Source of the DNA: Deltaproteobacteria bacterium
GTDB lineage: Bacteria; Myxococcota_A; UBA9042; PHBI01; JACKFB01
NCBI GenBank assembly: GCA_020632695.1
Contig: JACKFB010000032.1
Location: forward strand, 1-27,742
Direction of reading: 5' to 3'
DNA length: 27,742 bases
Within the stretch, counting starts at the first letter, position 1, and each line of letters starts with the position of its first letter. The position numbers were made by a program, and so were the translations under genes. The notes below the pieces were generated by a model. That model made no database searches. It saw nothing but the letters and a program-made list of their open reading frames with translations, and was not told the origin of the DNA. This document shows, piece by piece, positions 1 through 8,907 of this stretch.

Positions 1-1410
1 ACCGCCGCTCAGGACGCCGCCGCCGCCACGCCCGAGGACGCCGCCGCGGCGCCCGTGCTCGAGGCCGCGCCGGAGCCCGTCGCGCCGCACCGCTTCGTCT
101 TCGGCTCCTACGGCCGCGTCGTCGCCGCCTCGAACCTGGACGGCCGCCTGGGTCGTAGCACCAACCTCGTCGCCTTCGGCCCGCGCGTCGACGAGGACAC
201 ATACGCCGAGCTGGAGCTGCGCCGCGACGACCGCCTGGCGCCGGGCGTGTGGTCCCGCGTGGTCGCGACGCTGGCCATCTCCGGGCCGCTCTTCCACTTC
301 GACGGCCAGTTCGACGAGCGCCTCGCCGTCCGCAACCTCTACGCCGAGGTCGAGGGCGCGCTGCTCGAGGGGCTCTCGCTGTGGGCCGGCTCGCGCATGG
401 TCCGCGGCGACGACATCTACCTGCTGGACTGGTGGCCGCTCGACAACCTCAGCGTCATCGGCGGCGGCGCCTCCTACCGGGTGGGCGAGCTGCTCTCGTT
501 CCGGTTCTGCGTGGGCATCGGCCGCCCCAAGGACCCCTTCTACCTGCAGACCCGCGACGTGGTCGCCCCGCGCGGCTTCGAGCCGGTGGAGGTCTCGGTG
601 CTGGACCGTCCGCGCATCGTCACGGCGCTGCGCACCACCATCAGCCCCATCCACCGCGAGGACTTCGGCCTCAAGCTGGTGCTCTACGGCGAGGCACACA
701 CGCTGCCCTCGGGCGAGCGCACCCTGGACGACGGCGCCACCGAGGCGCTGCCCCGTGACCGCGGCTACCTGCTCGGCGCCCAGGTCGGGCTGTGGCACAA
801 CCGCGCGGCCGAGCCCGGCCCCACCGGCCCCCACACCGAGCGCAGCTTCGTGAACCTCTTCGCCCGCTACGCCCACGGATTGGCCGCCTACGACACCTTC
901 GACTCGCCCGTCCGCACCGGCAGCGGCGTGGACTCGGGCAACGCCAGCGAGGCGCTGCTGGCGCTGAGCGGCAACTTCGAGGCAGGGCTCTTCGGGGTGC
1001 AGGTCGGCGCCTACTACCGCTGGTTTCGCGACTCCGACAGCAGCGCCTTCGCCGGTGGAGGCGTCAACGAGGGGGCGTTCGACGTCCGGCCGCAGGTGTT
1101 CCTGGGCGACTTCGCCGGCGTGGCCCTGGACCTCTCCTACCAGGCGCTGGCGCTGAACACGCTGGACGAGGCCACCGGCGATCCGGTGCGCGGCAAGGTG
1201 TTCAAGCTGGGCCTCATCCCCTTCGTGAGCCTGGGCGGCCGCGGCACCTACGCCCGGCCGCGCCTTCGTTTGATCTACGCCGTGTCCATGCGGGACGATG
1301 GGGCGCGGGGCTTCTACCCCGCCGAAGACCCGCGCTCGGGCCAGGGCGTGGAGCACTTCCTCGGCGTCGGCGCCGAGTGGTGGTTCGACAGCACGAGCTA
1401 CTCGAAATGA
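1..1410 (+). CDS. Maltoporin-like outer-membrane carbohydrate porin (5' partial)
   Basis: The reading frame is open from the first base, so the true start and signal peptide lie upstream. The GTG at 55 is unlikely to be the real start, because Ala/Pro-rich sequence continues in frame before it. The visible 450 or so residues alternate polar and aromatic positions as in a beta-barrel. A segment near window position 390-450 reads WAGSRMVRGDDIYLLDWW, which closely resembles the LamB family pattern of a tryptophan-glycine-arginine stretch followed by RGDDI. The protein ends in an aromatic C-terminal strand (EWWFDS), typical of outer-membrane porins. By family, such porins admit maltodextrins across the outer membrane. 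The downstream amylases and Mal-type ABC transporter support that substrate. The stop codon overlaps the next start by four bases (ATGA, 1407-1410). Assignment to the sugar-porin class is fairly secure; the exact substrate is inferred. Confidence 0.8.
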   Translation, partial: TAAQDAAAATPEDAAAAPVLEAAPEPVAPHRFVFGSYGRVVAASNLDGRLGRSTNLVAFGPRVDEDTYAELELRRDDRLAPGVWSRVVATLAISGPLFHFDGQFDERLAVRNLYAEVEGALLEGLSLWAGSRMVRGDDIYLLDWWPLDNLSVIGGGASYRVGELLSFRFCVGIGRPKDPFYLQTRDVVAPRGFEPVEVSVLDRPRIVTALRTTISPIHREDFGLKLVLYGEAHTLPSGERTLDDGATEALPRDRGYLLGAQVGLWHNRAAEPGPTGPHTERSFVNLFARYAHGLAAYDTFDSPVRTGSGVDSGNASEALLALSGNFEAGLFGVQVGAYYRWFRDSDSSAFAGGGVNEGAFDVRPQVFLGDFAGVALDLSYQALALNTLDEATGDPVRGKVFKLGLIPFVSLGGRGTYARPRLRLIYAVSMRDDGARGFYPAEDPRSGQGVEHFLGVGAEWWFDSTSYSK

Positions 1411-3221
1411 CCAAGCGCGTGACAGATGCGATGGGTCCGCAGGCGCGGCGCTGGTGGCCGGCGGCGCTGGCGGCGTTGCTGTGGTTGGCCGCGTGCAGCC
1501 CCTCGGAGGTCGAGGCGGTCCAGCACGTCACGCTGAGCACCGAGGTCGACGACTGGCGCGACGAGGTCATCTACCAGCTCCTGACCGACCGCTTCGCCAA
1601 CGGCGAGACCGGCAACGACGTGCGCACCTCGCCCGGCGACCTGGCGCGCTACCAGGGCGGCGACTACCAGGGCATCGTCGACCACCTCGACTACCTCGAG
1701 GCGCTGGGCGTCACCGCGCTCTGGATAAGCCCCATCGTGCTGAACGTGGACTCCGACGCCGGCGTCGACGGCTACCACGGCTACTGGCAGGTCGATCTCG
1801 AGCGCCTCAACCCGCACTTCGGTGACCTGGCGTCCTTGCGCGCCATGGTCGAGGCCTGCCACCAGCGCGGCATCAAGGTCATCGTCGACATCGTCACCAA
1901 CCACCTGGGCCAGGTCTTCTACTACGACATCAACCTGAACGGCCGCCCCGACGAGAACGTCTACGGCTCGGGCACGTCGAGCCCGCTGGGCCGCGTCACC
2001 GAGTACGACCCCGACTACGATCCGCGCGGCATCCAGTCCTTCACGTCGCTGGGCGAGGCCGGCGCGGCCCCAATCGCCTTCTTCCACATGCCCGAGATCT
2101 TCCGGGTGCCGCCGAACCCGCCGATCTTCCAGCGCCCCGAGGCCTACAACCGGCGTGGTCGGGTGACCGACTTCAGCCAGCAGGACCAGGTCGTCTACGG
2201 CGACTTCCCCGGCGGCCTCAAGGACATCAACACCGAGAACCCCGAGGTGCGCAGCGAGATGATCCGCGTCTTCACCGACTGGGTGCTGAAGACCAACATC
2301 GACGGCTACCGCATCGACACCATCAAGCACGTCGAGTACGCGTTCTGGGAGACCTTCGCCCCCGCGCTGCGCCAGCGCCTGGCGGCGGCAGGCAAGGACA
2401 ACTTCCTGCTCTTCGGTGAGGCCTTCGACGGCGACGACGCGCTGGTCGGCAGCTACACGCTGCCCGGCCGCCTGGACTCGGTCTTCTACTTCCCACAGAA
2501 GTTCCAGGTCTTCGGCGACGTGTTCATGCGCGGCGGTCCGACGCGGAAGATCCAGGAGCTCTACGAGCAGCGCGCCAGCCACTACGGCACCAAGGCGCAG
2601 CCGAACGGCGTCGGCGTGGCGCCCCACGACCTGCTGGTGAACTTCCTCGACAACCACGATCTGCCGCGCTTCCTCTTCGACGCGCCGGACGAGCGGGCGC
2701 TGCGGGCGGCGCTGGCCTACCTGCTGACCGAGGACGGCGTGCCCTGCATCTACTACGGCACCGAGCAGGAGTTCAGCGGCGGCAACGACCCGGCCAACCG
2801 CGAGGTCCTGTGGGAGACGGGGCTGCCGACCGACGGCGAGACCTTCCAGTGGATAGCCAGGCTGACCCGCATCCGGAAGGCCTACCGGGCGCTGCGGCGC
2901 GGCGGGTTCACCATCCGCTGGGTCACCGAGCGCACCGGCGCCGAGCAGGACGCCGGCGTGGTGGCCTTCGAGCGCACCACCGCCGAGGGCGACTACGCCC
3001 TGGTCGTCGTCAACGCCCAGGGCAACCACCGCAGCGAGACCAGCGCCCGGACGCTGGGCGGCGACGACATGGTGGTCGGCGCGCCCGCCGGCTCGGTGCT
3101 GGTCGACGCGCTGACCGGCGAGCGCTACACGGTGGCCGCCGGGAGCAAGCTGAACGTCGCCGTCGAGGCCTTCGGCGCCGTCATCCTGGTGCCCGAAGCC
3201 GACTTCGTGGCCGCACCGTGA
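1407..3221 (+). CDS. GH13 alpha-amylase family lipoprotein
   Basis: The 604-residue protein should hydrolyse internal alpha-1,4 bonds of starch or glycogen. It starts at ATG 1407, inside the porin stop; a second in-frame ATG at 1431 is possible. The N-terminus has Arg residues, a hydrophobic stretch and a lipobox LAAC, so it is predicted to be a lipoprotein exported by Sec or Tat and cut by signal peptidase II. All four classical GH13 regions are present: DIVTNH at D161, GYRIDTIKH with nucleophile D304 and R302, the general acid E338 in FGEAF, and FLDNHD with the transition-state stabiliser D418. A GYHGYW segment precedes region I, and a short all-beta C-terminal domain follows about residue 500. 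It is translationally coupled to the porin before it and the GH15 gene after it. Specificity (alpha-amylase, cyclodextrinase or maltogenic type) cannot be told from the motifs alone. Confidence 0.92.
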   Translation: MTKRVTDAMGPQARRWWPAALAALLWLAACSPSEVEAVQHVTLSTEVDDWRDEVIYQLLTDRFANGETGNDVRTSPGDLARYQGGDYQGIVDHLDYLEALGVTALWISPIVLNVDSDAGVDGYHGYWQVDLERLNPHFGDLASLRAMVEACHQRGIKVIVDIVTNHLGQVFYYDINLNGRPDENVYGSGTSSPLGRVTEYDPDYDPRGIQSFTSLGEAGAAPIAFFHMPEIFRVPPNPPIFQRPEAYNRRGRVTDFSQQDQVVYGDFPGGLKDINTENPEVRSEMIRVFTDWVLKTNIDGYRIDTIKHVEYAFWETFAPALRQRLAAAGKDNFLLFGEAFDGDDALVGSYTLPGRLDSVFYFPQKFQVFGDVFMRGGPTRKIQELYEQRASHYGTKAQPNGVGVAPHDLLVNFLDNHDLPRFLFDAPDERALRAALAYLLTEDGVPCIYYGTEQEFSGGNDPANREVLWETGLPTDGETFQWIARLTRIRKAYRALRRGGFTIRWVTERTGAEQDAGVVAFERTTAEGDYALVVVNAQGNHRSETSARTLGGDDMVVGAPAGSVLVDALTGERYTVAAGSKLNVAVEAFGAVILVPEADFVAAP

Positions 3222-5554
3222 GGGCGCTCAGCAGGGTGTACCGGGCCGTCGCGCGTCTGGCGACGCTGGGGCTGCTGTCGGCGGTGACGCCGCTGGTCAG
3301 CCCCGCGGCGCACGCGGCGGTCGAGCGGTCGTTCGGGCGGCTGGTGACCGGCAACGGGTTCGCCGTCGCCAGCTTCAACCGCGACTCTGCGCGTCTGGAC
3401 ACCTTCCTCGAGCACCCCTATCGCTTCGCCAGGCCGCGCGATCAGCCCGAGAATCTCTGCTATTCCGCCGACGAGTCCCGCGACCTGGCCTACGACAGCT
3501 ACTTCGGCGTGCTGGTCGCTGGCACCGGGACCTGGCTGGGTGAGGTGCCGGCGGACGAGGCCGCCTATGAGCCGGGCACGAACATCATCCGGGTCGTGCA
3601 GCACGTCGGGAGCCTGCGCGCCGAGACGCGCTACGCCATGCCCTTCGGGGTGGAGCAGCCGGTGCTGCTCGCCAGCCTGACCCTGGTCAACGAGGGCGCC
3701 GAGGCGGTCACGGTGTCGCCCCATGTGCTCTTCAACTTCCACCTGGGCGAGGCCTTCGGCGCGCGCGAGCCGAGCGCGGACGGCGAGGAGGTCGCCTGGG
3801 ACGCCACCCGCGAGGTCTTCTACGAGTACGGGCCCAGCCAGGGCACGATGGCCTATGTGCCGCTGACGCCGGCCGTGCACGCGACCGCGTCGAGCGGCAC
3901 GAGCAGCGGCTACGAGACCCTGAAGCGCGGCGAGGACCTCGACGACGTGCGCGCGGCCGGGCCGGCGAGCGACATCGCGCCAGCGCTGCAGGGCGCCGCG
4001 GTCGAGCTGGGGCCGGGCGCCTCCACGGGCTTCGGGGCCGCGGCGGTCTGGGCGCTGGACGAGGACGCGGGGCCCGACGTGGACGCGGTGCGCGCGTGGC
4101 TGGGCACGGACGACGCCTTCGAGAAGGTGCGCGCCGAGTGGGCCGCGTGGCACGCCGAGGGCCGCGAGGACGGGGCGCAGGCGCTGGGTCTGGATCCGGC
4201 GCTCTACGCGCAGTCGCTGGTGATGTTGCGCATGGGGCAGGTGCGCGAGCCGGGCGGCGGCTTCGGGCAGATCCTCGCCAGCCTTCCGCCGGGGCTGGGC
4301 AACCCCGACGCGCAGTGGAACATCGCCTGGGTGCGCGACATGGCCTACGCCGTCGCCGGGCTGGTCACGACCGGCCACTACGCGGAGGCGCGGGCGGCGC
4401 TGGCCTTCCAGCTCACCGCGCCGCGGGGCAAGCACACCGCCGAGGTGGGCCGGCCCTACCGCATCTCGGTGACGCGCTACTTCGGCAACGGCCAGGAGGA
4501 GAGCGACTGCAACGCCGACGGGCCCAACATCGAGTTCGACGGCTTCGGGCTCTTCCTGTGGACGCTCGGCATGTACGTCGAGGCCAGCGGCGACACGTCG
4601 CTGCTGGCCGACTACTGGGCCACCGTGCGCGACGAGGTAGCCGAGGTGCTGGTCTCGCTGGTGGACGCGAGCGGCGTCATCGCGGCGGACTCGTCGATCT
4701 GGGAGGTGCATTGGAACGGCAAGCAGCGGCGCTTCACCTACACGTCTCTGGCCGCGGTGCGCGGGCTGTGTGACGCGGCCAAGATGGCGACCCGGGTGGG
4801 CGAGAACGACGCCGCCGAGCGCTATACCGCGACGGCGCGCGGCATCGCGCAGGCGCTGGTGGCGCGGCACACCGACGCCCGCGGCGCGCTGGGCCAGAGC
4901 GCGGAGGACCTGCTCGCCGGCACCGGCTACCTGGACGCGGCGACCGTCGAGGCCATCAACTGGGGCATCGTGAAGCCTGAGGGCCGCATCGCCGAGGCCA
5001 CCCGCCGCGCACTGCTGGACAACCTCACCGTGGCGACCGGCCATGGCCTGATGCGCAACGACGACGGCGGCTGGTACGACTCGCAGGAGTGGGTGTTCGT
5101 GGACCAGCGGCTCTTGCCGGCGCTGCCCGAGGGCGAGCGGAAGGTCGGGCTGAGCGGGTGGCTGCTGGAGCAGGCGCAGGCGAACGAGCTGCAGATCTCC
5201 GAGCTGCTGGAGGCCGACACCGGGCACTACGCCGGATCCATCCCGATGGTGGGCTTCGGTCCGGGTGCGTACCTGATCTCGACGCTGCCGCCGATGGGCC
5301 CGGCGTGCGGCGGCTATGCCGATGACGGCGACGTGGGGCCGCCCGGCCCGGACGCGGCGCCCGAGCGGGAGGCTGACGCCAGCGGGGGAGACGCTGATGG
5401 CGCGAAGAGTGACGCGGGCGCGAGTGGCGACGGCGGCGGCGGGTGCGCTGGCGGCGGCGCTGGCGGAGGTGAGGCCCCGTGGGCGCCGTGGCTGGCGGTG
5501 ATGGTCGTCATGCTGCTCGGCGCGCGGCGTCGGCGGGCGCAGGGGACGGCATGA
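3218..5554 (+). CDS. GH15 glucoamylase-like protein with MYXO-CTERM-like anchor
   Basis: This 778-residue exported protein is predicted to release glucose from non-reducing ends of alpha-glucans. The GTG start at 3218 overlaps the amylase stop (GTGA). The signal peptide ends near AHA in the first 32 residues. Residues of about 35-310 form the beta-rich N-terminal domain usual in bacterial glucoamylases. The (alpha/alpha)6 catalytic region follows, with the substrate-binding motif WVRDMAYA and the likely general acid E496 in SSIWEVHW. Near the end of that domain, where GH15 enzymes normally carry the catalytic base Glu before an aromatic residue, this protein reads GFGPGAYL, so the base is not obvious. 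The C-terminus has an Asp/Ala/Gly-rich linker, a Gly-rich segment with a single Cys, one membrane helix (APWLAVMVVMLLG) and RRRR, matching the MYXO-CTERM surface-sorting pattern. GH15 membership is clear; full activity is less certain. Confidence 0.88.
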   Translation: MRALSRVYRAVARLATLGLLSAVTPLVSPAAHAAVERSFGRLVTGNGFAVASFNRDSARLDTFLEHPYRFARPRDQPENLCYSADESRDLAYDSYFGVLVAGTGTWLGEVPADEAAYEPGTNIIRVVQHVGSLRAETRYAMPFGVEQPVLLASLTLVNEGAEAVTVSPHVLFNFHLGEAFGAREPSADGEEVAWDATREVFYEYGPSQGTMAYVPLTPAVHATASSGTSSGYETLKRGEDLDDVRAAGPASDIAPALQGAAVELGPGASTGFGAAAVWALDEDAGPDVDAVRAWLGTDDAFEKVRAEWAAWHAEGREDGAQALGLDPALYAQSLVMLRMGQVREPGGGFGQILASLPPGLGNPDAQWNIAWVRDMAYAVAGLVTTGHYAEARAALAFQLTAPRGKHTAEVGRPYRISVTRYFGNGQEESDCNADGPNIEFDGFGLFLWTLGMYVEASGDTSLLADYWATVRDEVAEVLVSLVDASGVIAADSSIWEVHWNGKQRRFTYTSLAAVRGLCDAAKMATRVGENDAAERYTATARGIAQALVARHTDARGALGQSAEDLLAGTGYLDAATVEAINWGIVKPEGRIAEATRRALLDNLTVATGHGLMRNDDGGWYDSQEWVFVDQRLLPALPEGERKVGLSGWLLEQAQANELQISELLEADTGHYAGSIPMVGFGPGAYLISTLPPMGPACGGYADDGDVGPPGPDAAPEREADASGGDADGAKSDAGASGDGGGGCAGGGAGGGEAPWAPWLAVMVVMLLGARRRRAQGTA

Positions 5555-7815
5555 GAGGGAGTTCCCGAGCCCGGTTTTCGCTGGCGTGGGCGCTGGTGCT
5601 CACCCTCGTCGTGGCGGGCTGCGGCGGAGAGGGCGGCTCGAGCGACCTGGACGCGAGCGGGTCGGACACCACTGCGCCCGACGTCGAGGTCGTGGCGCCG
5701 CCGGACTTCGACGGCACCTGCCCGGTCGAGCTGATCTATCGGAACACCGCCGCGACGCCGCGCGTGTTCGCCGCCGGCGAGTGGAACGACTTCGCCGAGA
5801 GCGCCGACGAGCTCATCGACGACGGCACGGGGCGCTACGCGTTGGAGCTGCGCCTGCCGCCGGGGCTCTACGGCTACAAGCTCTTCTTCCAGGGCGCGGC
5901 CGACCCGTGGCGCCTGGACCCCGACAACGCCTACCGCGTGTTCGTGGGCGACGTGGAGAACTCGGGGCTGCGCGTGCGCGACTGCCGCCGCCCGCTGCTC
6001 CGGGTGGTCGAGAGCACGCGGACGCCGGCCGGGCTGGACGCGCGGGTGGCGGTCAGCTCGCTGTACGCGGACTCGGCGAAGCTGGAGCTCTCGGGCAGCC
6101 TGCGCAGCGGCTCGTCCGAGCGCGCGCTGAGCGCCGCCGAGCTCACGGTGGAGAGCCGCTCGGACGCGACGCTCACCGCCCACGTCGCCCTCGGTTCGCT
6201 CGCGGCCGGCAAACACACCGTGGTGCTGAGCGCGCGCGATCCGCTGGGCAACGAGAGCGAGCGGCTGCTCCTGCCCTTCTGGGTCGAGGAGAGCCCCTTC
6301 GAGTGGAGCGACGCGGTCATCTACATGGCGATGACCGATCGCTTCCGGGACGGCGACGTCAGCAACGACGTGACCCTGGCGGCCGCTCCCGGCGCGTCGT
6401 TCGAGGGCGGCGATCTGCAGGGTCTGCGCGACGCCATCGAAGAGGGCTATTTCGACGACCTGGGCGTCGATGCGCTGTGGCTCACGCCCTTCAACGAGAA
6501 CCCGGCCGGCACCTGGCTCGACGCCGGCGGGGACCGCGAGGTCGCCGGCTACCACGGTTACTGGCCCATCGAGCCGCGGACGGTGGATCCGCGCATCGGT
6601 GGCCCCGACGCGCTGCACGCGATGGTCGAGGCGGCGCACGCCCGAGGCATCCGCGTCCTGATGGACCTCGTCGCCAACCACGTCCACGAGGAGCACCCGT
6701 ACTTCGCGCTGCACCCGAGCTGGTTCAACGACGGCTGCGTGTGCGGCACCGACGGCTGCGACTGGACGGCGCGGCGGCTGGACTGCCTGTTCCGGCCCTA
6801 CATGCCGGACGTGAACTGGCGCAACACCGAGGCCTCCGAGCAGCTCATCGCCGACGCGCTGTGGTGGCTGGAGACCTACGATCTCGACGGTTTCCGCATC
6901 GACGCGGTCAAGCACGTCGACGACGCGGCCATCCTGAACCTGGCCACTCGCGTGCGTGAGCGCTTCCAGACGGCCGGCACCCGTTACTTCCTCATGGGCG
7001 AGACGGCGATGGGCTGGGACTCGGGCAGCGGGCCGACCGAGGGCGGCAACGTCGAGAACTACCAGACGATCTCGCGCTACATCGGGCCGGACGCGCTGGA
7101 CGGGCAGTTCGACTTCGTCCTGTACTACGCAGGCGCCTTGCAGTTCCTGAACGACGACCCGGGCCGCGGCATGGCGCACATCGACTACTGGAGCCAGGCC
7201 AGCCTCTCGCAGTACCCGGGCGACGCCATCATGACGCCCTACGTGGGCTCGCACGACACGGCGCGCTTCATCACGCTGGCGGCGAACCCCGGGCAGGCTG
7301 GCAACAAGTGGAGCGATCTGCCCGGCGCGCCGGGGGAGGCGCTGCCCTACGACCGCATGTACACGGCGTTGGGCTGGCTCTTCGCGCTGCCGGGCGCGCC
7401 GCTGCTCTACTACGGCGACGAGTATGGTGAGTACGGCGCCTCGGACCCGGACAACCGCCACATGATGCGCTTCGGGGCGCAGCTCTCCGCGGTGGAGACG
7501 AGCCAGCGGGCGCGGGTGAGCGCGCTGCTGCGGGCGCGGCGCGAGCTGCCCGGGCTGCGCAGCCGCGAGTGGACGACGCTGCTGGCCACCGAGACGCTGT
7601 GGGCGGTGCTGCGCGGCGCGGGCCAGGACGCCGCGGTCGCGCTGGTGAACGCGTCGGGAGGGGCGGAGGACGCGGTGTTCGACATGCCGGCGGCGTTGCG
7701 AGGTGAGGCCACCGACGTGCTGAGCGGCGAGACCTTCGAGCTGACTGCCCAGAGCCGCGTCCCGATGTCGCCGCGCAGCGTGCGCTACCTGCGCGTGGCG
7801 ACGGGAGCGAGGTAG
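5551..7815 (+). CDS. GH13 amylase/pullulanase-like lipoprotein with N-terminal E-set/CBM48-like domain
   Basis: The 754-residue lipoprotein starts at ATG 5551, overlapping the GH15 stop (ATGA), and carries a lipobox VAGC in the first 25 residues. Residues of about 55-150 (RVFAAGEWNDF, then PGLYGYKLFF and DPWRLDPDN) look like a carbohydrate-binding E-set/CBM48 module, as found in pullulanases, isoamylases and neopullulanases. A second beta domain covers about 150-245. The GH13 barrel follows with DLVANH (D372), GFRIDAVKH (nucleophile D451), GETA (general acid E484) and GSHDTARF (D569). A Cys-rich insertion between regions I and II (CVCGTDGCDW, then DC) could form disulfides or bind metal. It should cut alpha-glucans, perhaps including branched or limit dextrins; debranching activity is an inference from the domain order. 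Three bases separate its stop from the ATPase start. Confidence 0.9.
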   Translation: MRGSSRARFSLAWALVLTLVVAGCGGEGGSSDLDASGSDTTAPDVEVVAPPDFDGTCPVELIYRNTAATPRVFAAGEWNDFAESADELIDDGTGRYALELRLPPGLYGYKLFFQGAADPWRLDPDNAYRVFVGDVENSGLRVRDCRRPLLRVVESTRTPAGLDARVAVSSLYADSAKLELSGSLRSGSSERALSAAELTVESRSDATLTAHVALGSLAAGKHTVVLSARDPLGNESERLLLPFWVEESPFEWSDAVIYMAMTDRFRDGDVSNDVTLAAAPGASFEGGDLQGLRDAIEEGYFDDLGVDALWLTPFNENPAGTWLDAGGDREVAGYHGYWPIEPRTVDPRIGGPDALHAMVEAAHARGIRVLMDLVANHVHEEHPYFALHPSWFNDGCVCGTDGCDWTARRLDCLFRPYMPDVNWRNTEASEQLIADALWWLETYDLDGFRIDAVKHVDDAAILNLATRVRERFQTAGTRYFLMGETAMGWDSGSGPTEGGNVENYQTISRYIGPDALDGQFDFVLYYAGALQFLNDDPGRGMAHIDYWSQASLSQYPGDAIMTPYVGSHDTARFITLAANPGQAGNKWSDLPGAPGEALPYDRMYTALGWLFALPGAPLLYYGDEYGEYGASDPDNRHMMRFGAQLSAVETSQRARVSALLRARRELPGLRSREWTTLLATETLWAVLRGAGQDAAVALVNASGGAEDAVFDMPAALRGEATDVLSGETFELTAQSRVPMSPRSVRYLRVATGAR

Positions 7816-7818
7816 CCG

Positions 7819-8907
7819 GTGGCCGAGCTGAGCCTGGAAGGCATCGAGAAGACGCTGGGCTCGACGCCGATTCTGCGGGGCGTCGACCTGGACGCTCGCG
7901 ACGGCGAGCTGGTGGTGCTGGTGGGCGCCAGCGGCTGCGGCAAGAGCACGCTCTTGCGCGTCATCGCCGGGCTCGAGACGCCCGACCGCGGCCGGGTGGT
8001 GTTGGACGGGCGCGACGTGACGGCGCTGTCGCCTCGCGACCGCGACGTGGCCATGGTGTTCCAGAGCTACGCGCTGTACCCGCACCTGAGCGTGCGCGAC
8101 AACCTGGTCTTCGGGCTGCGGCTCCAGAAGGTCGCCCGCGGCGTCATCGACGAGCGCGTCGCCGAGGTCAGCGAGATGCTGGGTCTGGGCGAGCTGCTGG
8201 GGCGTCTGCCGCGGGAGCTGTCCGGCGGGCAGCGCCAGCGCGTGGCGATGGGGCGCGCCATCGCGCGGCGGCCGAAGCTCTTCCTCTTCGACGAGCCGCT
8301 GTCGAACCTGGACGCCAAGCTGCGCAACAAGGTGCGGGTCGAGATCAAGGCGCTGCACCGGAAGCTGCGCACGACGACGATCTATGTGACCCACGACCAG
8401 CTCGAGGCGATGACCCTGGCCGACCGGCTGGTGGTGCTGGACCGGGGCGTCGTGCAGCAGGTGGGCTCGCCGCTCGAGGTGTTCGAGCGCCCGGCGAACC
8501 GCTTCGTCGCCGGCTTCATCGGGACGCCGCCGATGAACCTGCTCGACGTGGAGGCGCTGGACCCGGGGCTGCGGGAGAGCCTGCCCGCGGGCTGCGCGAC
8601 GTTGGGGGTGCGGGCGCACCAGCTTCGTGCGGTGGGGGAGGGCGAGGCGCTGTCGCCCGGGCAGCCGCGCTTCGACGTGGAGGTCCTGGCGGTCGAGCCC
8701 ATGGGCGCCGAGAGCTGGGTGCATGGGGTGCTGGCAGCCGGCGAAGGGGCCGCGGCGCCGGCGGTGAGCGCCGACGCGGCGGACGGAGCGGGCCGGCGCC
8801 TCATCTGGGGGTCGCCGAACTGGCAGGCCCCGGTCGGCGAGCGGATGCGGTGGACCGCCGAGCCCTCGGCGCTGCACTGCTTCGGCGCCCGCGGCGAGCG
8901 GCTTTGA
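7819..8907 (+). CDS. malK: MalK/UgpC-type sugar ABC transporter ATP-binding protein
   Basis: This 362-residue cytoplasmic ATPase powers maltodextrin import. GTG 7819 is chosen because it lies three bases after the preceding TAG, with a GAGG ribosome-binding sequence a few bases upstream. It has Walker A GASGCGKST (36-44), the Q-loop FQSYALYPH, signature LSGGQ (134-138), Walker B ending in D158-E159, the D-loop SNLD and the H-loop H192, so it should be catalytically competent. The C-terminal MalK/TOBE-type regulatory region is shorter than in enteric MalK and contains an Ala/Gly-rich insertion, but it ends with the family-like pattern CFGARGERL. It pairs with the two permease genes downstream. 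The MalK/UgpC/MsmK subfamily is secure; maltodextrin specificity comes from context. Confidence 0.93.
   Translation: MAELSLEGIEKTLGSTPILRGVDLDARDGELVVLVGASGCGKSTLLRVIAGLETPDRGRVVLDGRDVTALSPRDRDVAMVFQSYALYPHLSVRDNLVFGLRLQKVARGVIDERVAEVSEMLGLGELLGRLPRELSGGQRQRVAMGRAIARRPKLFLFDEPLSNLDAKLRNKVRVEIKALHRKLRTTTIYVTHDQLEAMTLADRLVVLDRGVVQQVGSPLEVFERPANRFVAGFIGTPPMNLLDVEALDPGLRESLPAGCATLGVRAHQLRAVGEGEALSPGQPRFDVEVLAVEPMGAESWVHGVLAAGEGAAAPAVSADAADGAGRRLIWGSPNWQAPVGERMRWTAEPSALHCFGARGERL

Noticed and set aside
3125..5227. Minus-strand open frame of about 700 codons opposite the GH15 gene.
   Set aside because: Antisense shadow; the plus-strand protein has signal peptide, catalytic motif and sorting tail.
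5314..8877. Minus-strand open frame of nearly 1,200 codons opposite the second amylase and malK.
   Set aside because: It is the antisense shadow of clearly conserved genes in high-GC DNA. Its translation is Arg/His/Gln-rich with no domain.
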